Source of the DNA: Hyphomicrobiales bacterium
GTDB taxonomy: Bacteria > Pseudomonadota > Alphaproteobacteria > Rhizobiales > Rhizobiaceae
Assembly (NCBI GenBank): GCA_900472395.1
Contig: UCHV01000005.1
Location: forward strand, 127,349 to 191,348
Direction of reading: 5' to 3'
DNA: 64,000 bases
Below the pieces are notes generated by a model, which did no database searches, had not been told where the DNA came from, and saw nothing but the letters and a program-made list of their open reading frames with translations. Positions 26,425 to 35,058 of the stretch are shown in pieces; position 1 is the stretch's first letter, and every line of letters begins with the position of its first letter. The position numbers and the translations under genes are program-made.

Positions 26425-27864
26425 TTAGACAGCACTCTGGCCGTCAGCGCCGATATAGGCGATGCGGACCATGTTGGTGGCGCCCGGCGTGCCGAGCGGA
26501 ACACCGGCCGAGATGATGATGCGGTCGCCGGCTTTGCCGAACTGCTCTTCGGCAACGATACGGCAGGCCCGGTTCACCATGTCGTCCAGGTCCGTCGCAT
26601 CGTGGGTGACGACACAGTGCAGGCCCCAGCATACCGACAGGCGACGCGCCGTCTGGATTTTTGGCGACAGCGCCAGGATCGGAACGGTCGGACGCTCGCG
26701 CGATGCGCGCAGACCCGTCGTGCCCGACGAGGTATATGTGACGATGGCGGCAAGGTTCAGCGTTTCGGCGATCTGGCGGGCAGCAAGCGAAATCGCGTCG
26801 GCACCGGTTGCCTCGGGCGTGGCGCGCTGTGCGTAGATGATGCTCGAGTAAAGCGGATCCTGCTCGACGGTATGAGCGATGGATGCCATCATCGACACGG
26901 CTTCGACCGGATACTGACCGGAAGCCGATTCCGCCGACAGCATGACGGCATCGGCGCCTTCGAACACGGCAATCGATACGTCGGACACTTCGGCACGGGT
27001 CGGAACCGGTGCGGTGATCATCGATTCCAGCATCTGCGTGGCAACGACGACCGGCTTGCCGGCGCGGCGGCAGGCGCGGGTCAGCTGCTTCTGGATGCCC
27101 GGCACCATTTCGATCGGCATTTCGACACCGAGGTCACCACGGGCAACCATCAGTGCGTCGGAAAGCTCGATGATTTCTTCGATACGCTCGAGAGCCTGCG
27201 GCTTTTCGATCTTCGACATCAGGCCAACGCGGCCGCCGGAAATGCGACGCACTTCGACCAGATCTTCCGGGCGCTGCACGAAGGAAAGCGCTACCCAGTC
27301 GACATCGTCGGTGGCAAGAACGGCATCGAGATCGGCGCGGTCCTTGTCGGTCAAAACGCCGACTTCCAGCAGCGTATCAGGCAGGCTCACGCCCTTGCGG
27401 TCGGAGATGCTTGTGCCGGCGACGACCGTACAGACAATCGACTTGCCATCAGCCTTGGTAGCCTTCAGCGCCAGCTTGCCGTCGTCGATCAGCAGGCGGT
27501 CGCCGGCCTTGACGGCAGACAGGATTTCCGGATGCGGCAGGAAAACGCGGTTCTCGTCGCCCGGCGCTTCATTGTCATCGAGCGTAAAAGTCTGGCCGGG
27601 GGTCAGCGTCACCTTGGTGTTGGCGAACTTGCCGACGCGAAGCTTCGGGCCCTGCAGGTCGGCGAGAATGCCGATCGGACGGCCCGAACGGGCCTCCACG
27701 GCACGGATGCGCGTGATCAGCGTGCGCATCATGTCGTGGCTGGCATGGCTCATGTTGATACGAAAAAGATCGGCGCCCGCTTCGTGCAGCTTCTCGATCA
27801 TCGCCTCTTCGGACGATGCCGGACCGAGTGTTGCAAGAATTTTTACTTTGCGATTACGCTTCAT
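26425..27864 (-). CDS. pyk: pyruvate kinase
   Basis: A 479-residue enzyme catalysing phosphoenolpyruvate plus ADP to pyruvate plus ATP. Seen: the N-terminal KILATLGPASS, RINMSHASHD near residue 34, MVARGDLGVEMPIE near 240 and VVVATQMLESM near 275. It also has the helix EVSDVSIAVFEGADAVMLSAESA and the C-terminal allosteric domain. Its ATG overlaps the stop of the upstream DUF1036 gene by one base (TGATG), so the two are co-translated. A terminator follows. Confidence 0.97.
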   Translation of the reverse strand: MKRNRKVKILATLGPASSEEAMIEKLHEAGADLFRINMSHASHDMMRTLITRIRAVEARSGRPIGILADLQGPKLRVGKFANTKVTLTPGQTFTLDDNEAPGDENRVFLPHPEILSAVKAGDRLLIDDGKLALKATKADGKSIVCTVVAGTSISDRKGVSLPDTLLEVGVLTDKDRADLDAVLATDDVDWVALSFVQRPEDLVEVRRISGGRVGLMSKIEKPQALERIEEIIELSDALMVARGDLGVEMPIEMVPGIQKQLTRACRRAGKPVVVATQMLESMITAPVPTRAEVSDVSIAVFEGADAVMLSAESASGQYPVEAVSMMASIAHTVEQDPLYSSIIYAQRATPEATGADAISLAARQIAETLNLAAIVTYTSSGTTGLRASRERPTVPILALSPKIQTARRLSVCWGLHCVVTHDATDLDDMVNRACRIVAEEQFGKAGDRIIISAGVPLGTPGATNMVRIAYIGADGQSAV

Positions 27865-28400
27865 CAGTTCTGGCCTTCCTGCGTGCCTGTGTTGTCGGAG
27901 AGCTGGACCATCCAGCTACCCTGACGGCCTGTGTCATATTCCTTGAAGCCCATCTTCTGATAACCGCGAGCAAAGCAGTCTCCGACGCCGGTGATCTTGA
28001 ATTCGTTTTCGGCGACGCACATGCTGACTTCGCCGGTCCAACGGCCACCACGGGCAGAATCTTCGGCGTAGAGATAATAATAACGTGACTGCAACTCACC
28101 TTCGATCAGAGTTGCGCAACTGGAGGCAGGAACCTGCCACCAGCCTTCGGACATCCAGCCCTCCTGGGCACGGTAACCGATACCGACGCCCACAAGGTTC
28201 TGGGTACCGTTACACACGCGGAAATCCGCGCGCGCTTCGCTGGGCGCAAAGATTGGTGAAACAAACGCGAGCGCCACGCCTAAAAAGGCTGGCGACAAAA
28301 GAGCGGTGAAGGAAAACAAGGATGGTTTCGACACGGTTTCCAGCGGATCCCCTGCTAAATCAGATGCGACTGTCTTGGCGCGCTGGAGACCGAATGTCAA
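27864..28400 (-). CDS. DUF1036 family exported protein
   Basis: A 178-residue protein. A hydrophobic export signal (about residues 30-60) precedes a mature part that begins ADFRVCN. Three later Cys residues and the pattern VGVGIGYR, EGWMSEGWW, YYYLYAED and CVAENEFKI are typical of DUF1036. Either the ATG at 28400 or a GTG near 28334 could start it; the latter places the signal peptide at the N-terminus. The function is unknown. It is coupled to pyk. Confidence 0.85.
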   Translation of the reverse strand: MTFGLQRAKTVASDLAGDPLETVSKPSLFSFTALLSPAFLGVALAFVSPIFAPSEARADFRVCNGTQNLVGVGIGYRAQEGWMSEGWWQVPASSCATLIEGELQSRYYYLYAEDSARGGRWTGEVSMCVAENEFKITGVGDCFARGYQKMGFKEYDTGRQGSWMVQLSDNTGTQEGQN

Positions 28401-28547
28401 ACGAAAGTCTAATCGTTTAGCGTCCGTTTAAAAGCCGATTTCCCGCGTTTACGTCCCGTCCGCCTTGCCTATCCGCAATCTGCATGCAATCAAGCGCGAG
28501 CGTAAAAATCACGCAAAACAAACAATTGGCAAGCCGGGCAGCAGGCA

Positions 28548-29342
28548 ATGCAGGACTTCGACGCCTACGAAATCGTACAGGGCAATTATGACGGCGGGAT
28601 GGTGCTTCTGGCCGACCACGCCATGAACCGATTGCCGCCCGGTTACGGCACGCTTGGCCTCGCCGAAGCGGCGTTCCACCGCCACATCGCTTACGACATC
28701 GGCATTGAAGGCCTGACGCGCAGGCTTGCATCCCTGCTGAATGTTCCGGCCGTGCTTTGCGGTTTCTCAAGACTGCTGATCGACCCCAATCGCGGCGAGG
28801 ACGATCCGACCTTGATCATGCGCATTTCCGATGGCGCAATCATTCCGGGCAACCATCCAATCACCGAAAGCGAATGGCAGCATAGGCTCGATACTTTCCA
28901 TCGCCCCTATCACCGCGCCGTGGATTTGACGATCGGCAAGGCGACCGCGGTGAGTGGCAAAACGCCGCTGGTGCTGTCTCTCCATTCTTTCACGCAATCG
29001 TGGAAAGGCGTTCCGCGCCCGTGGCACGCTTCGGTTCTGTGGGACACCGACCACCGCGCCGTCCGGCCACTTCTGGACCTGCTGCGTGCCGACCCGAACC
29101 TGCTGATCGGCGATAACGAGCCTTACGATGGCGCATTGAAGAACGACTGCATGTACCGCCACTGCATGCGCACCGGCCTGGCGCACGCACTTCTGGAAGT
29201 ACGCCAGGACCTTATCGGCGACGAAAGCGGCATTGAGGAATGGGCACAACGTCTGGCGCCGATCTTTCAAAAGCTCAATGAAGACCCGGCTCTGCACCAG
29301 CGGCAGGTTTTTGCCTCCCGCACCGGCCCCTACCCTGCATAA
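28548..29342 (+). CDS. N-formylglutamate amidohydrolase family protein
   Basis: A 264-residue protein of the FGase family (formylglutamate to formate and glutamate at the end of histidine breakdown). Seen: VLLADHAMNRLPPGYGTLGL, ICR-like core CGFSRLLIDPNRGEDDPTLI near residue 67, and LSLHSFTQSW near 145, which fits the zinc/substrate site. No hut genes are adjacent, so the physiological substrate is open. Confidence 0.88.
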   Translation: MQDFDAYEIVQGNYDGGMVLLADHAMNRLPPGYGTLGLAEAAFHRHIAYDIGIEGLTRRLASLLNVPAVLCGFSRLLIDPNRGEDDPTLIMRISDGAIIPGNHPITESEWQHRLDTFHRPYHRAVDLTIGKATAVSGKTPLVLSLHSFTQSWKGVPRPWHASVLWDTDHRAVRPLLDLLRADPNLLIGDNEPYDGALKNDCMYRHCMRTGLAHALLEVRQDLIGDESGIEEWAQRLAPIFQKLNEDPALHQRQVFASRTGPYPA

Positions 29343-29540
29343 CGCAGCCGCCAAATCGGCACAGACCTTACGCGTCCGACACTCAAAAAGCCGCATTCGG
29401 GCGCAACAAGCCGTGCCAAGGGTGAGCCGTGAGGCATTCATTATTGAATGGCTCTTCGCGTAAATTGGCTTGACCTTGCCTGCACTTCACGGCAGGTGAC
29501 ACCACCCGCAAAATTGTCGAGACTATTTTAGGAGGCCCCG

Positions 29541-29663
29541 ATGTCTGATGCCCATGGCGTCGCCCGCGACCAACTCCGCGCCTTTATCGAGCGCATCGAA
29601 CGACTGGAAGAAGAAAAAAAGACCATTGCCGACGATTTTCAAACATTCGCCGCCTTACTTTAA
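29541..29663 (+). pseudogene. gapR: truncated gapR (DUF2312), N-terminal 32 codons only
   Basis: The frame starts [20 protein letters not shown] and runs to TIADD, the N-terminal helix of GapR, the nucleoid-associated DNA-binding protein that marks overtwisted DNA ahead of replication forks. At about 29637 the family sequence (normally I-K-D-V-x-G-E-A-K) is replaced by eight unrelated codons and a stop. AGGAGG lies upstream of the ATG. The remainder of the native gene is not seen in the window. The break marks the left edge of accessory DNA. Confidence 0.85.
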
Positions 29664-29806
29664 ACGGAACATTCCAACAATAACAATGACATAGGGCAGT
29701 GTTTTAGACGCCATCGCTTACCGGTATTGGTTCACAACCAATTGTGCCCATTGTGAGGCAAAGCGCTGGCTGTCATCATGTCCTCCTAAACTCATGGAGC
29801 TACAAC

Positions 29807-30064
29807 GTGGATGAAATTGAAACGTCCGGCACGACGGTTGCCGCCGCAGAACTTCGCTCTATCATCGAGCGCGTAGAGCGCTTGGAGGAAGAGAAGGCTG
29901 CGATTGCTGGGGACATCAAAGATGTACTCGGAGAAGCCAAAGGCCGCGGTTACGACACCAAGGCAATTAAGACGATCCTTCGCCTTCGCAAAAAAGATGC
30001 CAACGAACGCTTGGAGGAAGAATCCATCCTTCAGACATATATGGCAGCGCTCGGAATGGAATAA
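29807..30064 (+). CDS. second, complete GapR-family (DUF2312) protein
   Basis: An 85-residue protein starting at GTG 29807 (GGAG seven bases upstream): [20 protein letters not shown], then [29 protein letters not shown] and the tail [15 protein letters not shown]. It spans the whole GapR fold, unlike the truncated copy just upstream, but differs from it at many positions. Probably carried in with the accessory DNA. It may replace the broken gene's function, if the host has no other copy. Confidence 0.9.
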   Translation: MDEIETSGTTVAAAELRSIIERVERLEEEKAAIAGDIKDVLGEAKGRGYDTKAIKTILRLRKKDANERLEEESILQTYMAALGME

Positions 30065-30140
30065 AGATCGCTTGATATCGTTGGTTCATCTCAAGAAAAT
30101 CTCACAGGAGATTTATTGCTCTTCGAGCGGAATCAATAAT

Positions 30141-30171
30141 AGTCTTGGTGGAGTTTGCATTCACCAAGACT
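30141..30171. terminator. 10-bp dyad between convergent genes
   Basis: AGTCTTGGTG and CACCAAGACT form a perfect hairpin with an 11-nt loop between the GapR-like gene and the convergent 30161 gene, overlapping the latter's stop. It has no long U tract; a bidirectional terminator is likely. Confidence 0.5.
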
Positions 30172-30667
30172 GACCCTGCGGACGAAACGTCACCGCCCCA
30201 GCAATGTGCTCAAATACAACTTGAACTTTATCTGTCGTATATTGCCGCCCCTCCAAAATTGAAGCGGCTGCGCTAAGCACATCGCCCTGCCCCCTGAAAA
30301 CCATCTCTCCGGTTACCCCAGAAGCGACATCAATGCCGCCAGCGATGACTTTCTGTATTTGAATCTTCCTGCTCATCATTTCGCTGGTGCACTGAGCCCA
30401 TTCCAGTGGGTCCTCGGACCAGGTCTCTATAGAAAAGCGATAACCTGTAAGTTCCAGGAACCGGCTTACCAAGCGACTGGCGCTTTTGGTCGGATTAATG
30501 AGTTCAAGTCCGAAGTGGACGCTCTCATCGATATGGAATGTTGATCGGCGATACTCTATTCGCTCGAACTCAGTCTGCTGCCCAAACGGATCCTCCACCC
30601 TTTCAGAACGGATGAGTTTTTCTACATAAGTGCCTGAGATCTGGTTTGCTCGCGTTTGTGCAAGCAT
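30161..30667 (-). CDS. hypothetical protein, possibly the 3' part of a frameshifted gene
   Basis: A 168-residue frame with a protein-like body (ERVEDPFGQQTEFERIEYRR, HFGLELINPTKSASRLVSRF). GAAGG lies five bases before the ATG. In the same frame the sequence stays protein-like for 18 codons upstream of this ATG, back to a TAG, while the upstream 64-codon frame stops just there. This suggests one ancestral gene of about 250 codons with a one-base frameshift near 30728. No family recognised. Confidence 0.5.
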   Translation of the reverse strand: MLAQTRANQISGTYVEKLIRSERVEDPFGQQTEFERIEYRRSTFHIDESVHFGLELINPTKSASRLVSRFLELTGYRFSIETWSEDPLEWAQCTSEMMSRKIQIQKVIAGGIDVASGVTGEMVFRGQGDVLSAAASILEGRQYTTDKVQVVFEHIAGAVTFRPQGQSW

Positions 30668-30674
30668 GAAGCCT

Positions 30675-30869
30675 TCAAGGTGGCCGGGTCGAAACCCCAG
30701 TGCTTTCAGTTTTACAATTTCCTACCCAACCTGCCCAAGCAAACCTAAAGACCTCGAACGTTCTATCGCACAATTTGGTATCGCCGTCGTCGTCAACCGG
30801 GATGTCGCAGTATAACACTGCTTTAACTGTGACTGCTTCAATACCCGGCGCACTGTCTAATAGAAGCAA
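30675..30869 (-). CDS. short ORF after the XRE gene, possible 5' part of the same gene
   Basis: A 64-codon frame begins with TTG three bases after the XRE gene stop and reads LLLDSAPGIEAVTVKAVLYC, then DDDGDTKLCDRTFEVFRFAW. The first 50 residues look coding. The last 15 look like out-of-frame read-through. It is best seen as the N-terminal part of a protein continued in the 30161 frame. Confidence 0.4.
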   Translation of the reverse strand: MLLLDSAPGIEAVTVKAVLYCDIPVDDDGDTKLCDRTFEVFRFAWAGWVGNCKTESTGVSTRPP

Positions 30870-30872
30870 AGT

Positions 30873-31379
30873 TTACGCCTTCACGATATCCGCTGGAGGC
30901 GTCGCGAGCCGTGCACCAAAGCCGCTTTTTTGCGTATCCTTCAAGAAATGAACACCCTCGGCTTCCAGTGTTTTGAACGCAAGATCAATAAAAGCAGGCT
31001 CAGGCCTTCGCGAAAAGTCGTCGTTTTCGAACTTCGTGTAGAAGCTACGATTGACATTCAGTTTTTCCGCAAATTCCCGTTGTAAAATACCTACCATTAC
31101 CCGTCCGGCTTGAATTTGCCGCCGATGAAAGATGTCTTTCCTACCTCTCTGTTCCCACCGCACGCCTGGTCCGATTTTGCTATTTGCGGCAAGGAACTCC
31201 AAGCCTTGGCTTTCGTAGTAGATGCGGACCTCATGGGCGGAAACGGTCGGCACCCGATAGCCTATGCCCTCCAGCCGCATAATTACACGAACACCTACAC
31301 CAGCAGCTGACGCGATGTCCTTCTGCTCGAGACCGAGTAACGCCCTTGCGGCCCTGAATGAGCTTGCCGAAAAGTCCAT
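30873..31379 (-). CDS. XRE-family regulator with two HTH segments
   Basis: About 168 residues. An N-terminal Cro/CI-type helix-turn-helix (FRAARALLGLEQKDIASAAGVGVRVIMRLE, residues 8-37) is followed by a linker. A second HTH-like segment, MVGILQREFAEKLNVNRSFYTKFEND, lies around 95-120. ATG 31379 gives the natural start MDFSASSFRAAR. It is divergent from the DUF6634/FtsH-like operon, with a tandem 16-bp repeat in the shared region, so it probably represses both units. This is inference from layout. Confidence 0.85.
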   Translation of the reverse strand: MDFSASSFRAARALLGLEQKDIASAAGVGVRVIMRLEGIGYRVPTVSAHEVRIYYESQGLEFLAANSKIGPGVRWEQRGRKDIFHRRQIQAGRVMVGILQREFAEKLNVNRSFYTKFENDDFSRRPEPAFIDLAFKTLEAEGVHFLKDTQKSGFGARLATPPADIVKA

Positions 31380-31410
31380 GACTGAGCGATGAGCGAACAA
31401 ACCAGAAAAA

Positions 31411-31416
31411 TGTCAA
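31411..31416 (-). promoter_or_regulatory. possible -35 of the XRE gene
   Basis: TTGACA reads on the minus strand at this position, with a weak -10 (CTCATC) 17 bases downstream. It lies nine bases from the first operator repeat. Confidence 0.35.
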
Positions 31417-31424
31417 CACTATGT

Positions 31425-31460
31425 ATCTGAGGTTCGAGTTTGGCATCTGTGGTTCCAGTT
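31425..31460 (+). promoter_or_regulatory. tandem 16-bp operator repeats in the XRE/DUF6634 divergent region
   Basis: ATCTGAGGTTCGAGTT (31425-31440) and ATCTGTGGTTCCAGTT (31445-31460) are direct repeats, 14 of 16 bases alike, with a 20-bp period (two helical turns). The second ends one base before a TTGACA -35. This is a classic place for an XRE repressor to bind. Confidence 0.6.
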
Positions 31461-31461
31461 A

Positions 31462-31491
31462 TTGACATTATGTTCTCGTCCGTGGTTTATC
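31462..31491 (+). promoter_or_regulatory. sigma-70-type promoter of the DUF6634/FtsH-like operon
   Basis: TTGACA at 31462-31467 is followed after 17-18 bases by GTTTAT/TTTATC. The start would be near 31497, and the first gene begins at 31534. Confidence 0.55.
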
Positions 31492-31533
31492 ATCTCGCAG
31501 TCCAAACAGCTCGTAAACCGAATCGGAGACCGA

Positions 31534-31848
31534 ATGCCTGACCACTGGCTCGGACAGAATCCGCATGACATGGTCAGATCGCTACGCGTTCTGGCAGATG
31601 ACTTGGAGCGTCTCGCGAATGGCGCCCAGCCAGATCGTCACACCGAGCCGGTTCGCATCAGAGACTACCTGCTTTCAAAACGCACGGTTCCTTGTCTGGT
31701 AGGTCGTGTGAGCGGCCATCCCACGATTCCGGATGATGGTGCTGGAATGACTACCGAGTTGTATTACGTGAATGAAAAGAAACGCGTCGTGAGGACTTTC
31801 AACCGGTTCTACCAACTCGTCGGCAACCCGCTTGATTTGTGGAAATGA
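31534..31848 (+). CDS. DUF6634-like small protein
   Basis: A 104-residue protein: MPDHWLGQNPHDMVRSLRVL ... DDLERLANGAQPD, then RDYLLSKRTVPCLVGRVSGHP and a C-terminal VRTFNRFYQLVGNP. ATG 31534 follows the GGAGACCGA ribosome site. I believe it belongs to DUF6634, a rhizobial family of unknown function, but cannot check. It overlaps the protease gene (ATGA), so the two are translated together. It may be a partner or substrate adaptor. Confidence 0.7.
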   Translation: MPDHWLGQNPHDMVRSLRVLADDLERLANGAQPDRHTEPVRIRDYLLSKRTVPCLVGRVSGHPTIPDDGAGMTTELYYVNEKKRVVRTFNRFYQLVGNPLDLWK

Positions 31849-33851
31849 CAATGAACCCTGATAGATTGAGAATATTCTTTCAGCAGGATGCGGAGGACGT
31901 CTTCAAGCGAGGCCTGCAGCTAAATAGGCCAGCTATCAGAAATACAAAAAAGGCGCGGGCTGCACTGGACGTATCCGCCGCACGGTTCATCGCCTATTGC
32001 GCATTCGCAAGGTTTGCACGACGTCATCCCGGTGCCTTTTTACCGCTATCTTTCGTAATCGTGCTCAGAGTTCCCCGACACGTCGAGGTGAGTGAACTGA
32101 TTGCAGCGGCGAAATCAGTGCTGAAACTGAATCCCGAAATCTGGATTGGGTTTCACGCTGAAAAGGACAAGCGCGGACACTCATTTGACGCTGCAGACGT
32201 CTTGAAGTCATCGAGAGTTGTGGTCTTCGCATATGACGACAGCGAACTTCACCCCAGTCTGCTTATTGCGGTGAACCAACTTCATACGGTCGAAGTCGCC
32301 TTGCCGAGACATTTCGAAAGCCTCGCTCGAATGATGGGATGTGGCCTGCTTTCGCAAAGCGAGTTGGAAACTCTTCGTGCGGTACCGATGGACCAGTACG
32401 ACGCGATCTTTCGCGTTCAACAGAGCGCCTCCGCTGCGCTGGGACGTATTCCCCGGCAGGAACGGTTGAATGGTAACGTGGCTGAAAAGCCCTTGATGGA
32501 TCCGATGAAGGGCTTCGGTGAGGCTGGTCGGTGGGCCCGGAATCTGCGCGACGATATAAATGACTGGCGAGCCGGGAAGATCCAATGGTCCGATATTGAT
32601 CAAGGGATCCTGATCTACGGCCCGAGCGGTACTGGGAAGACCCTTTTTGCCAAGACGCTTGCGGAGACGTTGGGCCTAACAATTATCGCCACCTCGGTTC
32701 AAAGATGGCAATCTGAAAAAGACGGTCACCTCGGAGACTTGTTGAAAGCTATGTACGCTACATTTGCAGCGGCGCAGTTGCAGGCTCCATCGTTGCTGTT
32801 CCTAGACGAGATCGATTCTATAGGTCATCGAGAGCGATTTCCATCGCGACACGAAAACTACTCGATGCAAGTCGTCAATGGCCTCTTGGAATCCTTGGAT
32901 GGCGTTATAGCCCGCGAGGGCGTAATCGTGATCGGTGCGTGCAATTATCCCGAGAAAATAGATCCTGCGCTTTTGCGAAGTGGGAGATTAGAGAAGCACG
33001 TTCACTTTCCTCTTCCTGATGCAAAAACAAGGCTAGAGATTTTTGAAACATATCTTCCCCATTTGACGAATAATCCACGGCTTGAGGACGTTGCGAAACG
33101 CATTCCGGGCAAGACAGGTGCCGACATCAACCAAATTGTTCGGGAAGCCAAACGCTTGGCGAGAAGGAGTTCACGCGAGGTCACTGTCACCGATTTAGAG
33201 TACCTCACTCCGCCTCCTAGATTCCTCTCCGAAACCGAACTCTTCCGTGTGTCAGTCCATGAGGCGGGTCACGCAGTCATTGCGGACTTGCTCGATGTCG
33301 GCATCGTTCAAGAGATCGAGGTGTTCGACAACAACAACACGCATTCTTCAGATGCCAGCAGCCACGGTTTGACGCGCATCGACTACCATAATACCGTAAT
33401 GGCATCACAGACAGAACTCCTTGCTAAGATAGCAATGCTGCTTGCAGGTCTTGCTGCGGAGGAAATTATCTTTGGAGACAAATCCACCGGCGCAGGCGGC
33501 TGCCCGACGAGTGACTTAGATAGAGCGACACGGCTTGCCATGGAGATGGTGACCATCCATGGCCTTGGCCCCAGTCTCTCTGCCTCCTACGATGCGCTAG
33601 ATCGACTTGGCATACAGGAGCTTTGGAAGGACGAGGCGTTCAGAGTTGAAGTCAACAGCATACTGGACACGGAATACCTCCGCGTCACCGAATTGCTGTC
33701 CCGTCGGAAATCTACCCTGTCTGCGATAGCTAATGCGCTGAAGGGCAAGATGTCATTGTCAGGTGACGATCTTTATCAGCTACTCCGCTCCTCTGAGACG
33801 CCAGAGTTCGGCATATCGAGCACCGCTATGTCGAACAGCCCGACAATCTGA
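31845..33851 (+). CDS. FtsH-like AAA+ zinc protease without membrane anchor
   Basis: About 668 residues in three parts. Residues 1-215 are a unique N-terminal region with no hydrophobic anchor. An AAA+ domain follows, with Walker A GPSGTGKT near 261, Walker B LLFLDEIDS near 316 and the SRH region around ALLRSGRLEKHVHF. The C-terminal M41 peptidase has HEAGH near 474 and the third zinc ligand in SDLDRAT near 555. All catalytic elements are intact. Housekeeping FtsH has two N-terminal TM helices; here they are replaced, so this is a soluble ATP-dependent protease of different targeting. The start is ATG 31845, overlapping the previous stop. Confidence 0.85.
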   Translation: MTMNPDRLRIFFQQDAEDVFKRGLQLNRPAIRNTKKARAALDVSAARFIAYCAFARFARRHPGAFLPLSFVIVLRVPRHVEVSELIAAAKSVLKLNPEIWIGFHAEKDKRGHSFDAADVLKSSRVVVFAYDDSELHPSLLIAVNQLHTVEVALPRHFESLARMMGCGLLSQSELETLRAVPMDQYDAIFRVQQSASAALGRIPRQERLNGNVAEKPLMDPMKGFGEAGRWARNLRDDINDWRAGKIQWSDIDQGILIYGPSGTGKTLFAKTLAETLGLTIIATSVQRWQSEKDGHLGDLLKAMYATFAAAQLQAPSLLFLDEIDSIGHRERFPSRHENYSMQVVNGLLESLDGVIAREGVIVIGACNYPEKIDPALLRSGRLEKHVHFPLPDAKTRLEIFETYLPHLTNNPRLEDVAKRIPGKTGADINQIVREAKRLARRSSREVTVTDLEYLTPPPRFLSETELFRVSVHEAGHAVIADLLDVGIVQEIEVFDNNNTHSSDASSHGLTRIDYHNTVMASQTELLAKIAMLLAGLAAEEIIFGDKSTGAGGCPTSDLDRATRLAMEMVTIHGLGPSLSASYDALDRLGIQELWKDEAFRVEVNSILDTEYLRVTELLSRRKSTLSAIANALKGKMSLSGDDLYQLLRSSETPEFGISSTAMSNSPTI

Positions 33852-33944
33852 GTCACAAGATCCCGCTCCACCCATCAGCCAGTCGGCGATAATCTCGATG
33901 ACTGCCCGTCAGCTTCTTGCGCCCTGCAAAATGAGGTCACGACA

Positions 33945-34757
33945 ATGCGTGCATGGATCATAAGTGATATACACTTCTCTCCGATTGATCTCGTCCGGGG
34001 ACGTACCCCGCAAATCCCAAAAGCTGATATCTGCATTTGTGCTGGCGACGTTTCAGACAACGTGGCTGCAAGCATCGCATATCTCCGGCGCAATATCGAG
34101 CCTCACATGCCGATCGTGCTCGTGCTAGGAAACCACGACTATTTTGGCTCGAGCATCGATAGCGCCCTTGAGCGAGCTAGATCCTTAACATCTGACACAA
34201 GAATTCATTTGCTGGAAAACGAAAGCGTGGTGATAGGCGGCTGCAACTTCATTGGTGCGACGCTATGGACGGATTTTGCGATTCCGATTGGTGGAGATGA
34301 CGACCTCACGCCTGAAGAACGGAAGAGGATCGCATTTAGTCTCGCGCCCTACCGGATGGCGGATTACCACTGCATATACCGGTCAGATGAGAGGCTTCCA
34401 GAGGAGAACGGAATGCTGACAGTTCGGGAGGTCTTGCTCCGTCACGTCGCCAGTCGAAAGTTTATCGAGGCGCAACTTAGGAGCGCCGAGGGAGAGAAAG
34501 CGATAGTCGTCACCCATCACGCTCCCCTTGTCGAAAGCCTGAGCAGCCGTTTCTACGGCCACGTAACCAACGCCTGCTTTGCCAGCGACCTTTCTGAAAT
34601 GGTGACCCGGTATCAACCGGCCGCTTGGATCCACGGGCATATTCATAGCGCTCGCGACTTTATTCACGAAAAAACACGTATACTTTGCAATCCTCTCGGC
34701 TACGCCCACGAGAACGCGAGTTCAGGCTTCCGGCCGAATTTTATAGTCGATCTGTAA
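33945..34757 (+). CDS. calcineurin-like metallophosphoesterase
   Basis: A 270-residue enzyme with all five metal motifs: SDIHFS (residue 8), AGDVSDN, LGNHDYF near 63, VTHHAPL near 187 and HGHIHSARDF near 232. It hydrolyses phosphomono- or diesters with two metal ions; the substrate is unknown. It starts 93 bp after the protease gene on the same strand, so it may be the third gene of the operon. Its presence makes a nucleic-acid or nucleotide-related role conceivable. Confidence 0.85.
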   Translation: MRAWIISDIHFSPIDLVRGRTPQIPKADICICAGDVSDNVAASIAYLRRNIEPHMPIVLVLGNHDYFGSSIDSALERARSLTSDTRIHLLENESVVIGGCNFIGATLWTDFAIPIGGDDDLTPEERKRIAFSLAPYRMADYHCIYRSDERLPEENGMLTVREVLLRHVASRKFIEAQLRSAEGEKAIVVTHHAPLVESLSSRFYGHVTNACFASDLSEMVTRYQPAAWIHGHIHSARDFIHEKTRILCNPLGYAHENASSGFRPNFIVDL

Positions 34758-35058
34758 TCGTAGATTGATAGCGATCGAGCGTCACTCTGCTGTCGGCTAC
34801 GGACCAGTTCTCTGGTATAGTACACCCGCCAAACATTCGATGACCGTATATTGGTGACGGAACGAACAGGCAAAGTGCAGCGACACTGACTGGTTGACCA
34901 GCTGTGACGGCGACGTCCGCCTGTGACTAATAGGCTCCTCGCGGGCGCCGCTAAGTCGCTCCCAGCGAAATGCGAAGCGTTATAATATTCGCATCGGCCA
35001 GTTGCGAAATGCAGCGCTTTAACCCATCATTTGGCGATCGACATGCCGAGCATTCACC
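34758..35058. other. gap without a recognisable gene
   Basis: About 300 bp. A TATAGT -10-like sequence and several short GC-rich dyads are present, but no open frame with a ribosome site and no strong hairpin-plus-U terminator. Confidence 0.4.

Noticed and set aside
26602-27924. 440-codon plus-strand frame across pyk
   Set aside because: pyk is intact on the other strand, and the plus frame has no protein features.
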